Assembly: GCA_002315615.1 (NCBI GenBank)
Contig: DCHK01000019.1
Location: 1-49,211 of the forward strand
Origin: Bacteroidales bacterium UBA1754
Lineage (GTDB): Bacteria > Bacteroidota > Bacteroidia > Bacteroidales > Paludibacteraceae
Direction: 5' to 3'
Length of the DNA stretch: 49,211 nt
Shown: piece after piece, positions 1 to 9,234 of the stretch
How the letters are laid out: the number at the start of each line of letters is the position of its first letter
How positions within the stretch are numbered: the stretch's first letter is position 1
Program-made: the position numbers and the translations under genes
Notes under the pieces: model-generated
Databases searched by the model: none
What the model was told of the DNA's origin: nothing
Seen by the model: the letters and a program-made list of their open reading frames with translations, nothing else

Positions 1-160
1 GAGGAGATAGGGAGGTGTTAGGGAGGAGATACAAAGGAAGCAGAGCTTCAATCAATAATTAATTTTGAAGAAAAATGCATAGCTATCTTGCATTGTATCA
101 GCGAGTTAGATGGAATTTTAATTTACAACTACTTGATTATCAGCATTTTATTTTCATTCC

Positions 161-312
161 TTCGGTATTGGTTCGGGATTCCTTCGGTATTCCTTCGGTA
201 TTGGTTCGGTATTGGTTCGGGATTGGTTCGGGATTGCTCCCAGATTCTTTTGGCTTTGTTTTGAATTGTTCTGAATTGTTTTGGAATTAGTTCGGGTTTT
301 GTTCGGGATTGA
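161..312. repeat. 11-bp tandem repeat array (TTCGGKATTSS)
   Basis: Seven consecutive 11-bp units of form TTCGG(T/G)ATT(GG/CC/GC) occupy 161-237. After a degenerate stretch (238-290) in which the period is still partly visible, two more units follow at 291-312 (TTCGGGTTTTG and TTCGGGATTGA). Because 11 is not a multiple of 3, each reading frame translates the array into an 11-residue peptide repeat, which accounts for the open frame across it. It lies about 200 bp upstream of the GH43 gene. Function is unknown; it could be a polymorphic, slippage-prone locus. Confidence 0.85.
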
Positions 313-395
313 CTCGTAGCTCGTAGCTATTATGTCGTGCTTTCAGCACTCTTTACTTTTCACTGTAAACTCTTTTACTAAAAAATCACTTCTTT

Positions 396-426
396 TTTGT
401 AAAGTGTAAAATTTTGTATACATTTA
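396..426 (+). promoter_or_regulatory. Candidate Bacteroidetes-type promoter for the GH43 gene
   Basis: TTTG at 396-399 and TACATTTA at 419-426 are 19 nt apart. This approximates the -33 TTTG / -7 TAnnTTTG consensus, with the last base of the -7 box differing. It would give a leader of about 75 nt before the ATG at 510. It is a weak match. Confidence 0.3.
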
Positions 427-509
427 CGAGATTTTTATATTGCGAAAAAATGGGTATTTTGCTCGTTTTCAGTAAGTAAAGAATAAAAATAACCTTAAAT
501 AAATACAAA

Positions 510-3500
510 ATGAAAAAGATTTCTTCTTTGAAAGTTATCTTGTCACTTGCATTATCGGCACTTGTCGGCACGCTGTCAGCACAGACTTGGCAGTTGGTGA
601 CACCTGCTTTTGAGCAGACCGAGACGGTGGTGGCAGGATACGTAGTCGAACCGAGTTCGTTTTCGAATCAGAACGACGTGGCAGCAGAGGTGCAAACTAT
701 GCTGAACAATCTCAACAATTGTGGTGGCGACACCGAGGACCAAGGTCACGGTGGTGGAGTGCTCTACTTCAAAAGCGGTCACTACAAATTCCGCAGTCAA
801 ATCAGTGTGCCTAAGGGCGTTACTATCCGTGGTGATTGGCAAAAGCCAGTCAAAGGGCAGTCGCTCGACAAGGGTGCTGTGTTTGAGGTGTATGTAGGTG
901 CTAATAAAACAGATCAAGGCGATGCTTTTATCAAACTTCACTCTGGCGCATCTGTACACGGCATCACATTCTGGTATCCAGAGCAGACAAGCTATGCCAA
1001 TCCTACACCTTACTCTCACACTATCCTTTTGGGTAAAGGTTACGGTTGGAGTGCCGAGTTCAACTTTGTGCGCAACGTAACATTCGTCAACGCTTATTCT
1101 GGTATTTATTACCAAGACGATGGTGGTACTTGTCCTAATGTAAATGGCGTGTATGGTACTCCTATGGTTCGTGGTGTGGAAATTGACAACATCGTGGATA
1201 TAGGCCGTTTGGATAAATTGGATTTCTCTCCAGACTATTGGATAAATTCTGGTTTTACAGGTGCTCCTACTGGTGCTAATGCAACATCATTCAAAACTTG
1301 GTTGCGTAATAATGGTGTCGGTGTCATTATGCGTCGTAACGACTGGTCGTACACTTGTTATCTTACTGTAGAGGGTTATAACAAAGGTTTTTATTCTACT
1401 GAGTGTAAGAAAGATACCGACTCTGCTACGCCAAATGGACATAATTACGGATTCTCTTTCAAGGATTGTAAATATGGTCTTTATCACGATGGACGAATGG
1501 GCGAGGGTGTAATGTTTACCAACGTAACCATCGATGCTTGCGATTATGGTTGCTATGCTTCCGAAGTTTCAGGTGGTACACTTCAGTTGCTCGGTTGGGA
1601 ATTCAACAATCAAGGAACTGATAAAATTGATATTTATGTCGATCCAAAATCTGGTTCAAAAGTTCATTTGCAACAATCAACTATCAATAGCGGTCGTTTG
1701 GTTATAAACGGAGGCTCTTTTGCTGCTATCGACAATAAGTTCAATAACAACGCTCCACAAGTGGAACTTAACAAAAACTCTCGTGGCGTGTTGCTTGGCA
1801 ATACTTGGAAAAACGCTCGTAATATTTCAGAAAAAAATGCGTTCGAAAACTCTATCGACGATACGTCGCTTGGTTTGAAGGCGTTGCCAACCTATACGCA
1901 ATTCACCGAACGCAATACAAAACCTACAGGTACTTATTTTGAAGTAGTAAACCCTGGTAGTAAAGATCGCTTCAATGTAGGAAACGACAAAACAAGTGAT
2001 ATAAATGCAGCTCTTCAACGTGCAAAAAATGCTGGTGGTGGTATTGTATTCCTTCCTCCAGGACACTATAAAATTGAAGGACAAATTGTGATTCCAAGTG
2101 GCGTTGAGTTGAAAGGTTCTACCGATGTAGGTACATTCCCACTTGGACCAGGTTCTTATTTGGATGTGTACAACAGAAATAGTGTTGCCGTATTGATGAA
2201 AGCTAACAGTGGAATTCGTGGCGTGCATTTTGACTATCCTGAACAAGTACGTTGCACTGTAATTCCTAACAATGTGATAGATTTCCCATTCACTATAAAA
2301 GGCGATGGCGACAATATTTATATTGTAAATGTAGGTACACGTTGTAGCAATCGTGGTGTCGATTTGGCTGGTTGCAACAATTTTTACATCAATTATTTGA
2401 CGGGATATTTCTTCCGCGAAGGTGTGAATGTGAAAAATTCAAGCAACGGCATCATTGCCAATATGCAATGTAATACACAGGTCTATAACAATGGTTACGA
2501 AACCAAGTATGGTCAATTCCCTAACTCACAATCGGATGGTTGTGCAGCATCTACCGACCCTTACGCATACAACTCGAAGAATTTGAACTTCCTTACAATG
2601 GAATCGGTTACTGACATTTTCTTGTATAACGACTTCAACTACAATACGTTGAATGGTATTATTTTCAAGGATAATGTTTCTGGTAAAGCAATAGGTTTTG
2701 CTCTCGATGACGACCGTACGGGACTTTATCTCGATGGTAACAACATCAAATTTGAGTTTGTCAATTTGCAGTGCGTAGCATTGGAACGTAACGGTGCAGA
2801 CCCTAAGCAGTCTTCTTACATTACTGCTACAAGTAATTATGGTGCAAATAGCGAAATCACACTTTTTGGCTCAGACTATTGGGGAAATTCTACTTTGGCT
2901 GCTGTTCAAATGGATAGTGGTGCTGCAGGTACTATAAACCTTTACGAAAGCAACTTTATGCAGATAAATTCTGGAGATGCTTTCAAAGTAAATGGTGGTA
3001 CGCTGAATATAATCAACTCAACTATTGCTTCGCCAAGTGGTGATTTGGTGAAACAATCGGGTAGTGGCAAAGTGAATATTATCGGTTCGTTTGCCAATGT
3101 AACAGGAAATCCAACTACTAATAAGTACAACTCTCAAGCCGGAAAGGCAAGCGATAAAGTGTCAATCGACCGTAGCGGTTGGACAGTAATTGCTTCGTAT
3201 AGCAATGGTGGAGACAATACCAACGAGGCTAAAAAAGCAATTGATGGAAATACTTCTACCAGTTGGACTTCGGGTTGGCAAAGTCAAGGCACAGGTCAAG
3301 GCGAAGTTTGGTTCAAAGTGGATATGGGCAAAGCAACCGAGATTAACGAAATTATGCTCGAATATTCAAATGCTCCAAACGATGGTCCACAAACCTATCA
3401 GTTGCAAGTGTCGAACGACGGAAATAATTGGAATACAGTGGCTTCTGGTAACGGTGGTAGTAATTTGACAATTATAGAATTTGATAAACAAAACGTCAGA

Positions 3501-6500
3501 TATTTCCGAGTAGTAAAACCTGCAAGTACAAAGTCTAACTTCTGGGCTATTTATGAACTCTATGCGTTCAATATGGACGAATCGAAACCTTCGGGTCAAT
3601 TGTCGCCATACGGCGGTACTCGTTGGGCAATACCAGGAACTATACAAGCCGAAAACTTCGATAATGGTGGCGAAGGTGTTGCCTACCACGACAACGAAGT
3701 CGCAAATCAGGGTGGTTACTATCGTACCGACGAAGGCGTTGACTTGGGCAATGGCGGAACTGGATACAACATTGGTTGGACAAACAATGGCGAATGGACA
3801 AAATACTCTGTAACTGTTTCAGCAGCAGGAAATTATACACTCAAAGCAAGCGTGTCTTCTGATGCGGCAGCCGCAGGTTCATTCTCTGTAGCATTCGACG
3901 ATGTAGATGTAACTGGCAATATCGCTGTTCAATCTACGGGTTGGGGCAATTATGTAGATGTAGAAAAAACAGGTATTTCACTCACTGCTGGCGATCATAT
4001 AATGACTTTCAACTGCAAAGGTGGAATGAATATCGACTATTTTACATTTACAAAAGAAGCAGGTGCAAATACTCCATTTAATGGTCCACACAATATTTAC
4101 GATGGTGCAGTGCTCGAAGCCGAAGACTTTGATAATGGTGGCGAAGGCGTTGCATATCACGACCAAGAAGTAGGACACCAAAATGCAGGTCAAACAATTG
4201 TTTACCGAGACAATGTAGATGTTGAAATAGAAACCTACTCGGCAGGAAACTATAATATTGGTTTCACAAATGAAGGTGAATGGTTGTTGTACACCATCAA
4301 TGTAACACAAGAAGGAAAATATACCATTAAGGCTAATGCTGCTTCTGGAAATACCAATGGAAAATACGCTTTCGAACTCGATGGCAAATCAGTTGGTTTG
4401 GTAACAAGCGTGCCAAATACTGGTGGTTGGAGTACTTGGCAAGATGTTTCTACCGAAGGTATTGACCTTACAGCAGGCACACACCAATTGAAATGGTACA
4501 CATACGGAGGTATGAACTTGAATAAGTTCACTTTCGCTCGTACTGGCGACATTGGTGGCGGTGGTAGCGGTGATACAAAAGAGATGTATAATCCTTTGTT
4601 TACAGAATTCTCATCTCCACTTTATACAGGAGCAGGAACGGGACATATGTACACAGCCGACCCTTCAGCTCACGTATTCAACGATGTGTTGTATGTATAT
4701 GCTTCGCACGATATGGAACCAGCTTTGGGTTGCGACCGTATGGACCGCTACCATATCTTCTCTACTACCGATATGAAGAATTGGACCGACAACGGCGAAA
4801 TCTTTGGTTCGGGTGATGTTTCGTGGGGACGTTCTGAAGGTGGATTTATGTGGGCACCAGATTGTGCTTACAATCCAAACAACAAGACATACTACTACTA
4901 TTTCCCACACCCATCAGGAACAGATTGGGGTGCAACTTGGAAAATTGGTATTGCAACAAGTAAAGATCCTGCCAAGAACTTTACTGTTCAAGGATACATC
5001 AGTGGTTTGGAATCGTTGATAGACCCTTGCGTGTTTGTCGATGACGATGGTCAACCTTACATTTACCACGGTGGTGGCGGTCGTTGTATGGGAGGTAAAC
5101 TCGACAAGAACGATTGGACAAAATTGGATGGTACAATGACTAAAATGGAAGGTTTGAATGACTTCCACGAAGCAACTTGGGTACATAAATACAATGGCAA
5201 ATACTATTTGTCATACGCCGATAACCACGGCGACGATGGTAACCAATTGAAATATGCAATGTCAGATTCTCCTCTTGGACCTTGGACATCAATGGGCGTA
5301 TTCCTTTATGCAACTGGTTGCGATACAAGCCACGGTTCTATCGTGGAATACAAAGGTCAATGGTATGCATTCTACCATACATCGAATGCGTCAGGCGAAT
5401 ACAACTTACGTTCGGTATGTTTCGATAAATTGTATTACAATGCCGATGGTTCTATTCAAGTGGTTAAAAACTGGGGCGAACCATACAACGGAACTCATAC
5501 TATTGCAGTTAAGAATAACACAACAGATATTGCATTGAAACTCGAAGCAGAAGATTTCAACACAGGTTCACATTATGGATATTGGGATAAAACAACAGGA
5601 AATGCAGGAGGTAAATATCGTACTGATGTAAATGTTGACATCAACTCGAATGGTGGAGTTACTTATATTGAAAATATGCAAAAAGGCGAATGGTTGCGTT
5701 ATACAATCAATGCCGAAAAAGCAGGTAACTACGATATTGACTTCTATGTGGCTTCTGGTAATGCCGATGGTAAGTTCCACGTAAGTGTAAACGGTACTAA
5801 GAAATCGAGCGAAATCTCTGTTCCAAACACTGGCGGTTGGACAACTTGGCAAAAAGTTACTGTTGCCAACATTCCACTCAAAGCAGGCGAACAATATATT
5901 GATATTCGTATCAATGGCGCATTCAACTTCGATCGTATGGAAATTCGCAATGCACAACCATACAAAGGAACTCCATACAATGGTCCTCACAATATTTATA
6001 ACAATGCGGTACTCGAGGCCGAAGACTTTGATAATGGTGGTCAGGGGGTAGCATACTACGATACCGACGACGAAAATAAAGCAGGTGCATATCGTACCGA
6101 TGTAGGTGTGGATATTGAAACCTCAGCAGGAAGCACCCATATCAGTTGGACAAGCGGTGGCGAATGGACTAAATACACAATGAATGTAACCGAAGCAGGC
6201 ACTTATGACATAGATGTGCGTGTATCAACTGGTAATGGTGCAAGCGGAACACTTTCGCTCACTATTGATGACGTGTATGAATATCCTTCAGTAGGTACAA
6301 CTACTGCCGATTGGAGCACATACACTACCATCACAGTGAAGAATGTAACATTGACCACTGGCACACACTATTTGACAATGACTATTGGTGGCAATATCAA
6401 TGTGGATAAATATACATTCAAGAAAACGTCTGGCGAAGTAATTACCATTACTGGCGTAACTGTAAATGGCGCACCTTCGGGTAGCGTAACTGTTGGCAAT

Positions 6501-7607
6501 AGCGTAACCCTTACGGCTACCGTTACGGGTACTGGTGGAACTATTCCTCAAACTGTAAATTGGTCGTCAAGCAATGCCAATATCAAGGTGAACAATGGCG
6601 TAGTAACTGCTACTGCTGCTGGAACTGCTACTATTACAGCAACATCTACAGCGGATAATAGCAAGAAGGGAACTGCTTCTATTACATTTGTGGCTGGCAA
6701 TATTCCTGTGGAAAGTGTACAAATTGGTGCAACTTCAAACAAAGTTTTGGTAGGCGGACAAGTAACACTTTCTGCAACTATTACTCCAAATAATGCTACA
6801 AATAAAAATGTAACATATTCGGTTGTGAGCGGTCCTGGTACTGTCAATGGAGACAAGTTGTCGGCAACGGGTACCGGTACGATAGTGGTAAAAGTTACAA
6901 CACAAGATGGTAACAAAACTTCTCAAATGTCTATTACCGCTACCGACTGCGATGCAACTGGTGCAGTTGACCTTGTGGTAGAAGATATCGACTGGTATCC
7001 ACGCAATATGATTAACAATGGCGAGCACGTAACATTTGTTATTACCGTTAAAAACCAAGGTGGAACAGCATTGTCTAAAGATTCAAAACTTGGTGTTTTG
7101 ATTCAGATGGATGGCGCAGAAAATTATGTTGCCAATTCAAACACTTATATTTGGAGCGATTACTACAAGAGCAACAATCTTCCAGCGGACATCCAGCCTT
7201 GTGGTACAATGATTCTCGAAACAAATGGAGGTGATTGTGGCACAGACGTAGGTTACTGGACGGCAACAACCAATGGTAGTCACTCAGTTAAGGCTTGGGT
7301 AGATGATGGTAATATAATTGCAGAGTCTAATGATAACAACAATACATTAACCAAGACTTTAATCGTAGGAACTCCTACCGATGTGGAAGAAGTAGCGAGC
7401 GAAGGTCTTTCTATTAAAGTGGAAGGCAAAACGGTGAAAGTTTCTGGTGCCGAAATTGGCGACAACATCACAGTGTTCTCAATTCTTGGTGTGAAAGAAA
7501 TTAGTTTCAAAGCAAAAGAAAAAGTTGAGACGATAGAGTTGCCTGCTGGTGTTCACGTAGTTCGTGTTGCCAACAAAGTGGCAGAAAAAGTATTGATTGC
7601 AAAATAA
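510..7607 (+). CDS. Giant multidomain secreted GH43 / beta-helix polysaccharide-degrading enzyme with T9SS tail
   Basis: A 2365-residue exported protein. A signal peptide ends near A24. Residues about 30-460 and 486-870 are two pectate-lyase-3-like right-handed beta-helices; both carry a GGG(V/I)(L/V)(Y/F)(F/L)..GHYK motif. Residues 888-1020 resemble an F5/8C (CBM32) domain. CBM6-like domains lie at 1038-1178, 1192-1345, 1674-1815 and 1825-1976, with a recurring EAEDFDNGG motif. A GH43 five-blade propeller spans about 1355-1655; likely catalytic residues are D1384 (base, ADPS), D1505 (IDPC) and E1554 (acid, FHEA). Two Ig-like Big_2 domains (1979-2148) and a CARDB-like domain (2148-2285) follow. 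The last 75 residues resemble a T9SS type A sorting domain. GH43 enzymes are mostly arabinofuranosidases or xylosidases, so an arabinan, arabinoxylan or pectic substrate is inferred. No SusC/SusD genes are visible. The ATG at 510 is chosen because the signal peptide begins there. Confidence 0.9.
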   Translation: MKKISSLKVILSLALSALVGTLSAQTWQLVTPAFEQTETVVAGYVVEPSSFSNQNDVAAEVQTMLNNLNNCGGDTEDQGHGGGVLYFKSGHYKFRSQISVPKGVTIRGDWQKPVKGQSLDKGAVFEVYVGANKTDQGDAFIKLHSGASVHGITFWYPEQTSYANPTPYSHTILLGKGYGWSAEFNFVRNVTFVNAYSGIYYQDDGGTCPNVNGVYGTPMVRGVEIDNIVDIGRLDKLDFSPDYWINSGFTGAPTGANATSFKTWLRNNGVGVIMRRNDWSYTCYLTVEGYNKGFYSTECKKDTDSATPNGHNYGFSFKDCKYGLYHDGRMGEGVMFTNVTIDACDYGCYASEVSGGTLQLLGWEFNNQGTDKIDIYVDPKSGSKVHLQQSTINSGRLVINGGSFAAIDNKFNNNAPQVELNKNSRGVLLGNTWKNARNISEKNAFENSIDDTSLGLKALPTYTQFTERNTKPTGTYFEVVNPGSKDRFNVGNDKTSDINAALQRAKNAGGGIVFLPPGHYKIEGQIVIPSGVELKGSTDVGTFPLGPGSYLDVYNRNSVAVLMKANSGIRGVHFDYPEQVRCTVIPNNVIDFPFTIKGDGDNIYIVNVGTRCSNRGVDLAGCNNFYINYLTGYFFREGVNVKNSSNGIIANMQCNTQVYNNGYETKYGQFPNSQSDGCAASTDPYAYNSKNLNFLTMESVTDIFLYNDFNYNTLNGIIFKDNVSGKAIGFALDDDRTGLYLDGNNIKFEFVNLQCVALERNGADPKQSSYITATSNYGANSEITLFGSDYWGNSTLAAVQMDSGAAGTINLYESNFMQINSGDAFKVNGGTLNIINSTIASPSGDLVKQSGSGKVNIIGSFANVTGNPTTNKYNSQAGKASDKVSIDRSGWTVIASYSNGGDNTNEAKKAIDGNTSTSWTSGWQSQGTGQGEVWFKVDMGKATEINEIMLEYSNAPNDGPQTYQLQVSNDGNNWNTVASGNGGSNLTIIEFDKQNVRYFRVVKPASTKSNFWAIYELYAFNMDESKPSGQLSPYGGTRWAIPGTIQAENFDNGGEGVAYHDNEVANQGGYYRTDEGVDLGNGGTGYNIGWTNNGEWTKYSVTVSAAGNYTLKASVSSDAAAAGSFSVAFDDVDVTGNIAVQSTGWGNYVDVEKTGISLTAGDHIMTFNCKGGMNIDYFTFTKEAGANTPFNGPHNIYDGAVLEAEDFDNGGEGVAYHDQEVGHQNAGQTIVYRDNVDVEIETYSAGNYNIGFTNEGEWLLYTINVTQEGKYTIKANAASGNTNGKYAFELDGKSVGLVTSVPNTGGWSTWQDVSTEGIDLTAGTHQLKWYTYGGMNLNKFTFARTGDIGGGGSGDTKEMYNPLFTEFSSPLYTGAGTGHMYTADPSAHVFNDVLYVYASHDMEPALGCDRMDRYHIFSTTDMKNWTDNGEIFGSGDVSWGRSEGGFMWAPDCAYNPNNKTYYYYFPHPSGTDWGATWKIGIATSKDPAKNFTVQGYISGLESLIDPCVFVDDDGQPYIYHGGGGRCMGGKLDKNDWTKLDGTMTKMEGLNDFHEATWVHKYNGKYYLSYADNHGDDGNQLKYAMSDSPLGPWTSMGVFLYATGCDTSHGSIVEYKGQWYAFYHTSNASGEYNLRSVCFDKLYYNADGSIQVVKNWGEPYNGTHTIAVKNNTTDIALKLEAEDFNTGSHYGYWDKTTGNAGGKYRTDVNVDINSNGGVTYIENMQKGEWLRYTINAEKAGNYDIDFYVASGNADGKFHVSVNGTKKSSEISVPNTGGWTTWQKVTVANIPLKAGEQYIDIRINGAFNFDRMEIRNAQPYKGTPYNGPHNIYNNAVLEAEDFDNGGQGVAYYDTDDENKAGAYRTDVGVDIETSAGSTHISWTSGGEWTKYTMNVTEAGTYDIDVRVSTGNGASGTLSLTIDDVYEYPSVGTTTADWSTYTTITVKNVTLTTGTHYLTMTIGGNINVDKYTFKKTSGEVITITGVTVNGAPSGSVTVGNSVTLTATVTGTGGTIPQTVNWSSSNANIKVNNGVVTATAAGTATITATSTADNSKKGTASITFVAGNIPVESVQIGATSNKVLVGGQVTLSATITPNNATNKNVTYSVVSGPGTVNGDKLSATGTGTIVVKVTTQDGNKTSQMSITATDCDATGAVDLVVEDIDWYPRNMINNGEHVTFVITVKNQGGTALSKDSKLGVLIQMDGAENYVANSNTYIWSDYYKSNNLPADIQPCGTMILETNGGDCGTDVGYWTATTNGSHSVKAWVDDGNIIAESNDNNNTLTKTLIVGTPTDVEEVASEGLSIKVEGKTVKVSGAEIGDNITVFSILGVKEISFKAKEKVETIELPAGVHVVRVANKVAEKVLIAK

Positions 7608-7632
7608 TTGGTATTCAGTACTTATTAAATGG

Positions 7633-7678
7633 TTGGTGCGGAAAGTATTATTGCTTTTCGCACCAATCGTTTTTTTTG
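7633..7678 (+). terminator. Rho-independent terminator after the GH43 gene
   Basis: A 13-bp stem (TTGGTGCGGAAAG paired with CTTTTCGCACCAA, one G-U pair) with an 8-nt loop is followed by a run of eight T at 7670-7678. It lies 25 nt past the stop codon of the secreted enzyme. Confidence 0.9.
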
Positions 7679-7704
7679 CTATAATTGAGAGTAATAAACG
7701 CCTA

Positions 7705-8493
7705 TTATTCAAACTCCACCAGTTCGCAAGGTGAAGTGCGAGGCAGAATGGTGATGTTGATGTTTTTGCCACAAAGTTTTTGCGATATGCACTGGTATGC
7801 AATTTCTGGAGTGTTGCTATGGCTACTGAGGTGACACAAAAAAACGTGTGTAAGTCTTTCGTCGCAATTCTCGGCAATGAAATTGGCGGTTTCGTCGTTG
7901 CAAAGATGCCCATATTTGCCTGCAATGCGTTCTTTCAGAAAATCTGAATAATCGTTATTTTCCAGCATTTGCAAGTCGTAATTAGATTCTATCACAAGTA
8001 TATTTGCTTCTTTGAAGTGTTTTGCTTGTGTTTCTTCTATATGTCCAAGGTCGGTTGCAATGACAAATTGCTTGCCATCGTAAGATATGTGGTAACCTAC
8101 GTTGTCGTGTCCGTCGTGTGGCACTTCAAAAGCCTCTATTGTGAAATCTCGCACTTGTACAGGAACGCCTTTCTCAATAAAATTTCTGCCTTCAAACAAT
8201 TTTCCTTTTACGCGATAATTATGGTTGATACCATCGAAAATGGTTTCGGTAGTGAATATTGGCAGGTGATAAACCTCGCTGAAAGGAAGTACGCCTTTTA
8301 TGTGGTCGTAGTGGTCGTGGGTGATAAATACGCCCATAATGTTTTCTGTAGAAAGACCAATTTCCTTCAATCGTTTTTTCAGCACGCGTGGTCCAATGCC
8401 CGCATCAATTAAAATGCCGTAGTTCGTATTGCCAAGAAAATAGCAGTTGCCATCGCTGCCACTCGAAAAACTGATGAAACGAAGTTTATCCAC
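7705..8493 (-). CDS. MBL-fold metal-dependent hydrolase, YycJ/WalJ-like
   Basis: A 262-residue metallo-beta-lactamase-fold protein. The metal-binding motif HDHYDH is at residues 59-64, and the N-terminal SFSSGSDGNC segment is typical of the YycJ/WalJ branch of presumed exonucleases or phosphodiesterases. Later histidines at PHDGHDN and CHLSSHSN and the aspartate in ATDLGH would complete the two-metal site. It is cytoplasmic, with no signal peptide. It is the last gene of a four-gene minus-strand unit, 12 nt after the FtsE-like ATPase. The family assignment is firm. The substrate is not known from sequence. Confidence 0.85.
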   Translation of the reverse strand: MDKLRFISFSSGSDGNCYFLGNTNYGILIDAGIGPRVLKKRLKEIGLSTENIMGVFITHDHYDHIKGVLPFSEVYHLPIFTTETIFDGINHNYRVKGKLFEGRNFIEKGVPVQVRDFTIEAFEVPHDGHDNVGYHISYDGKQFVIATDLGHIEETQAKHFKEANILVIESNYDLQMLENNDYSDFLKERIAGKYGHLCNDETANFIAENCDERLTHVFLCHLSSHSNTPEIAYQCISQKLCGKNINITILPRTSPCELVEFE

Positions 8494-8505
8494 ACTAAAA
8501 GAATT

Positions 8506-9231
8506 TTATTGTTGGTCGTTTGATGTTGTTTCTTCGTTTTTGTTGTCAAATGTAGGGTTGTAAATTTCTTCCAAAACGTCTCCGTCGCAGTTGATAATTC
8601 TTCCAGGGAATTTTTCGCACCAGTTCATATTGTGCGTGGCTTGAACCACCGTTGTTCCTTTTTTGTTGATGTCGTGTAGAAGTGCCATAATTTGTTCGCC
8701 CGTTATGGGGTCGAGACTTCCTGTAGGTTCGTCGGCAAAAATGATTTCGGGCGAGTTAAGTAGTGCGCGTGCAATGACTATACGTTGTTGCTCTCCTCCC
8801 GAAAGTTCGTGTGGCATTTTGTAACCTTTGTTTGTCATACCCACTTGTTTCAGTACTTCTTCTATCTGAGATTCTATTTGCTCTTTTTGCTTCCATCCTG
8901 TGGCTTTCAGTACAAATTCTAAGTTATCGTGTACCGAACGGTCTATAAGTAGTTGAAAGTCTTGAAAAACAATGCCCAACTTACGTCTGAGGTAAGGAAT
9001 TTTCTTTTCTTTGATTTTTTTCAAGTCGTAATCGAAGATATTTGCTTCGCCTTGATTGATAGGAAGTTCGGCATAAAAAGTTTTAAGCAACGAACTTTTC
9101 CCGCTTCCCACTTTACCAATTAAATACACAAATTCGCCTTTGTTTATTTCCAGATTAACATTGCTGAAAACAATTTGCGAGTCGCGACAAATTTCTACGT
9201 TTTCGTATTTTATGAGCGTGTTGTTTTCCAT
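8506..9231 (-). CDS. ftsE: ABC transporter ATP-binding protein, FtsE-like
   Basis: A 241-residue ABC ATPase with Walker A GKVGSGKS (residues 39-46), a Q-loop in the VFQDFQLL segment, signature LSGGEQQR and Walker B IIFADEPTGSLDP. The compact length and overall pattern match FtsE, which with the membrane protein FtsX activates septal peptidoglycan hydrolases. No FtsX is next to it: upstream (gap 3 nt) is a CcdA/ArsG-like membrane protein and downstream is a YycJ-like hydrolase. The C-terminal 20 residues are rich in E, N and T and look like a flexible tail. The FtsE name is a best guess; a LolD- or MacB-type ATPase is the alternative. Confidence 0.7.
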   Translation of the reverse strand: MENNTLIKYENVEICRDSQIVFSNVNLEINKGEFVYLIGKVGSGKSSLLKTFYAELPINQGEANIFDYDLKKIKEKKIPYLRRKLGIVFQDFQLLIDRSVHDNLEFVLKATGWKQKEQIESQIEEVLKQVGMTNKGYKMPHELSGGEQQRIVIARALLNSPEIIFADEPTGSLDPITGEQIMALLHDINKKGTTVVQATHNMNWCEKFPGRIINCDGDVLEEIYNPTFDNKNEETTSNDQQ

Positions 9232-9234
9232 ATC

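Larger units (their letters stand above)
1..509. other. Gene-free 5' region with repeats
   Basis: I see no convincing gene here. The first 45 bases are purine-rich with repeated GGAG/GGGAG. Positions 161-312 are an 11-bp tandem repeat array. A short direct repeat of CTCGTAG lies near 313-327. The stretch from about 340 on is AT-rich and holds a candidate promoter for the large secreted protein that starts at 510. A 71-codon open frame at 75-290 is best explained as repeat read-through. Confidence 0.6.

Noticed and set aside
75..290. 71-codon open frame across the 11-bp repeats
   Set aside because: It is explained by the tandem array, gives an 11-residue repeat in any frame, has no ribosome site or family match, and shares no coding character with its neighbours.
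576..7510. Many antisense open frames inside the GH43 gene
   Set aside because: They lie fully within a long gene with clear domains on the plus strand and show no family resemblance; they are shadows of its codon pattern.
510..7607. Complete polysaccharide utilisation locus
   Set aside because: Only one carbohydrate enzyme is present; no SusC/SusD pair, regulator or other glycoside hydrolase lies in the window.
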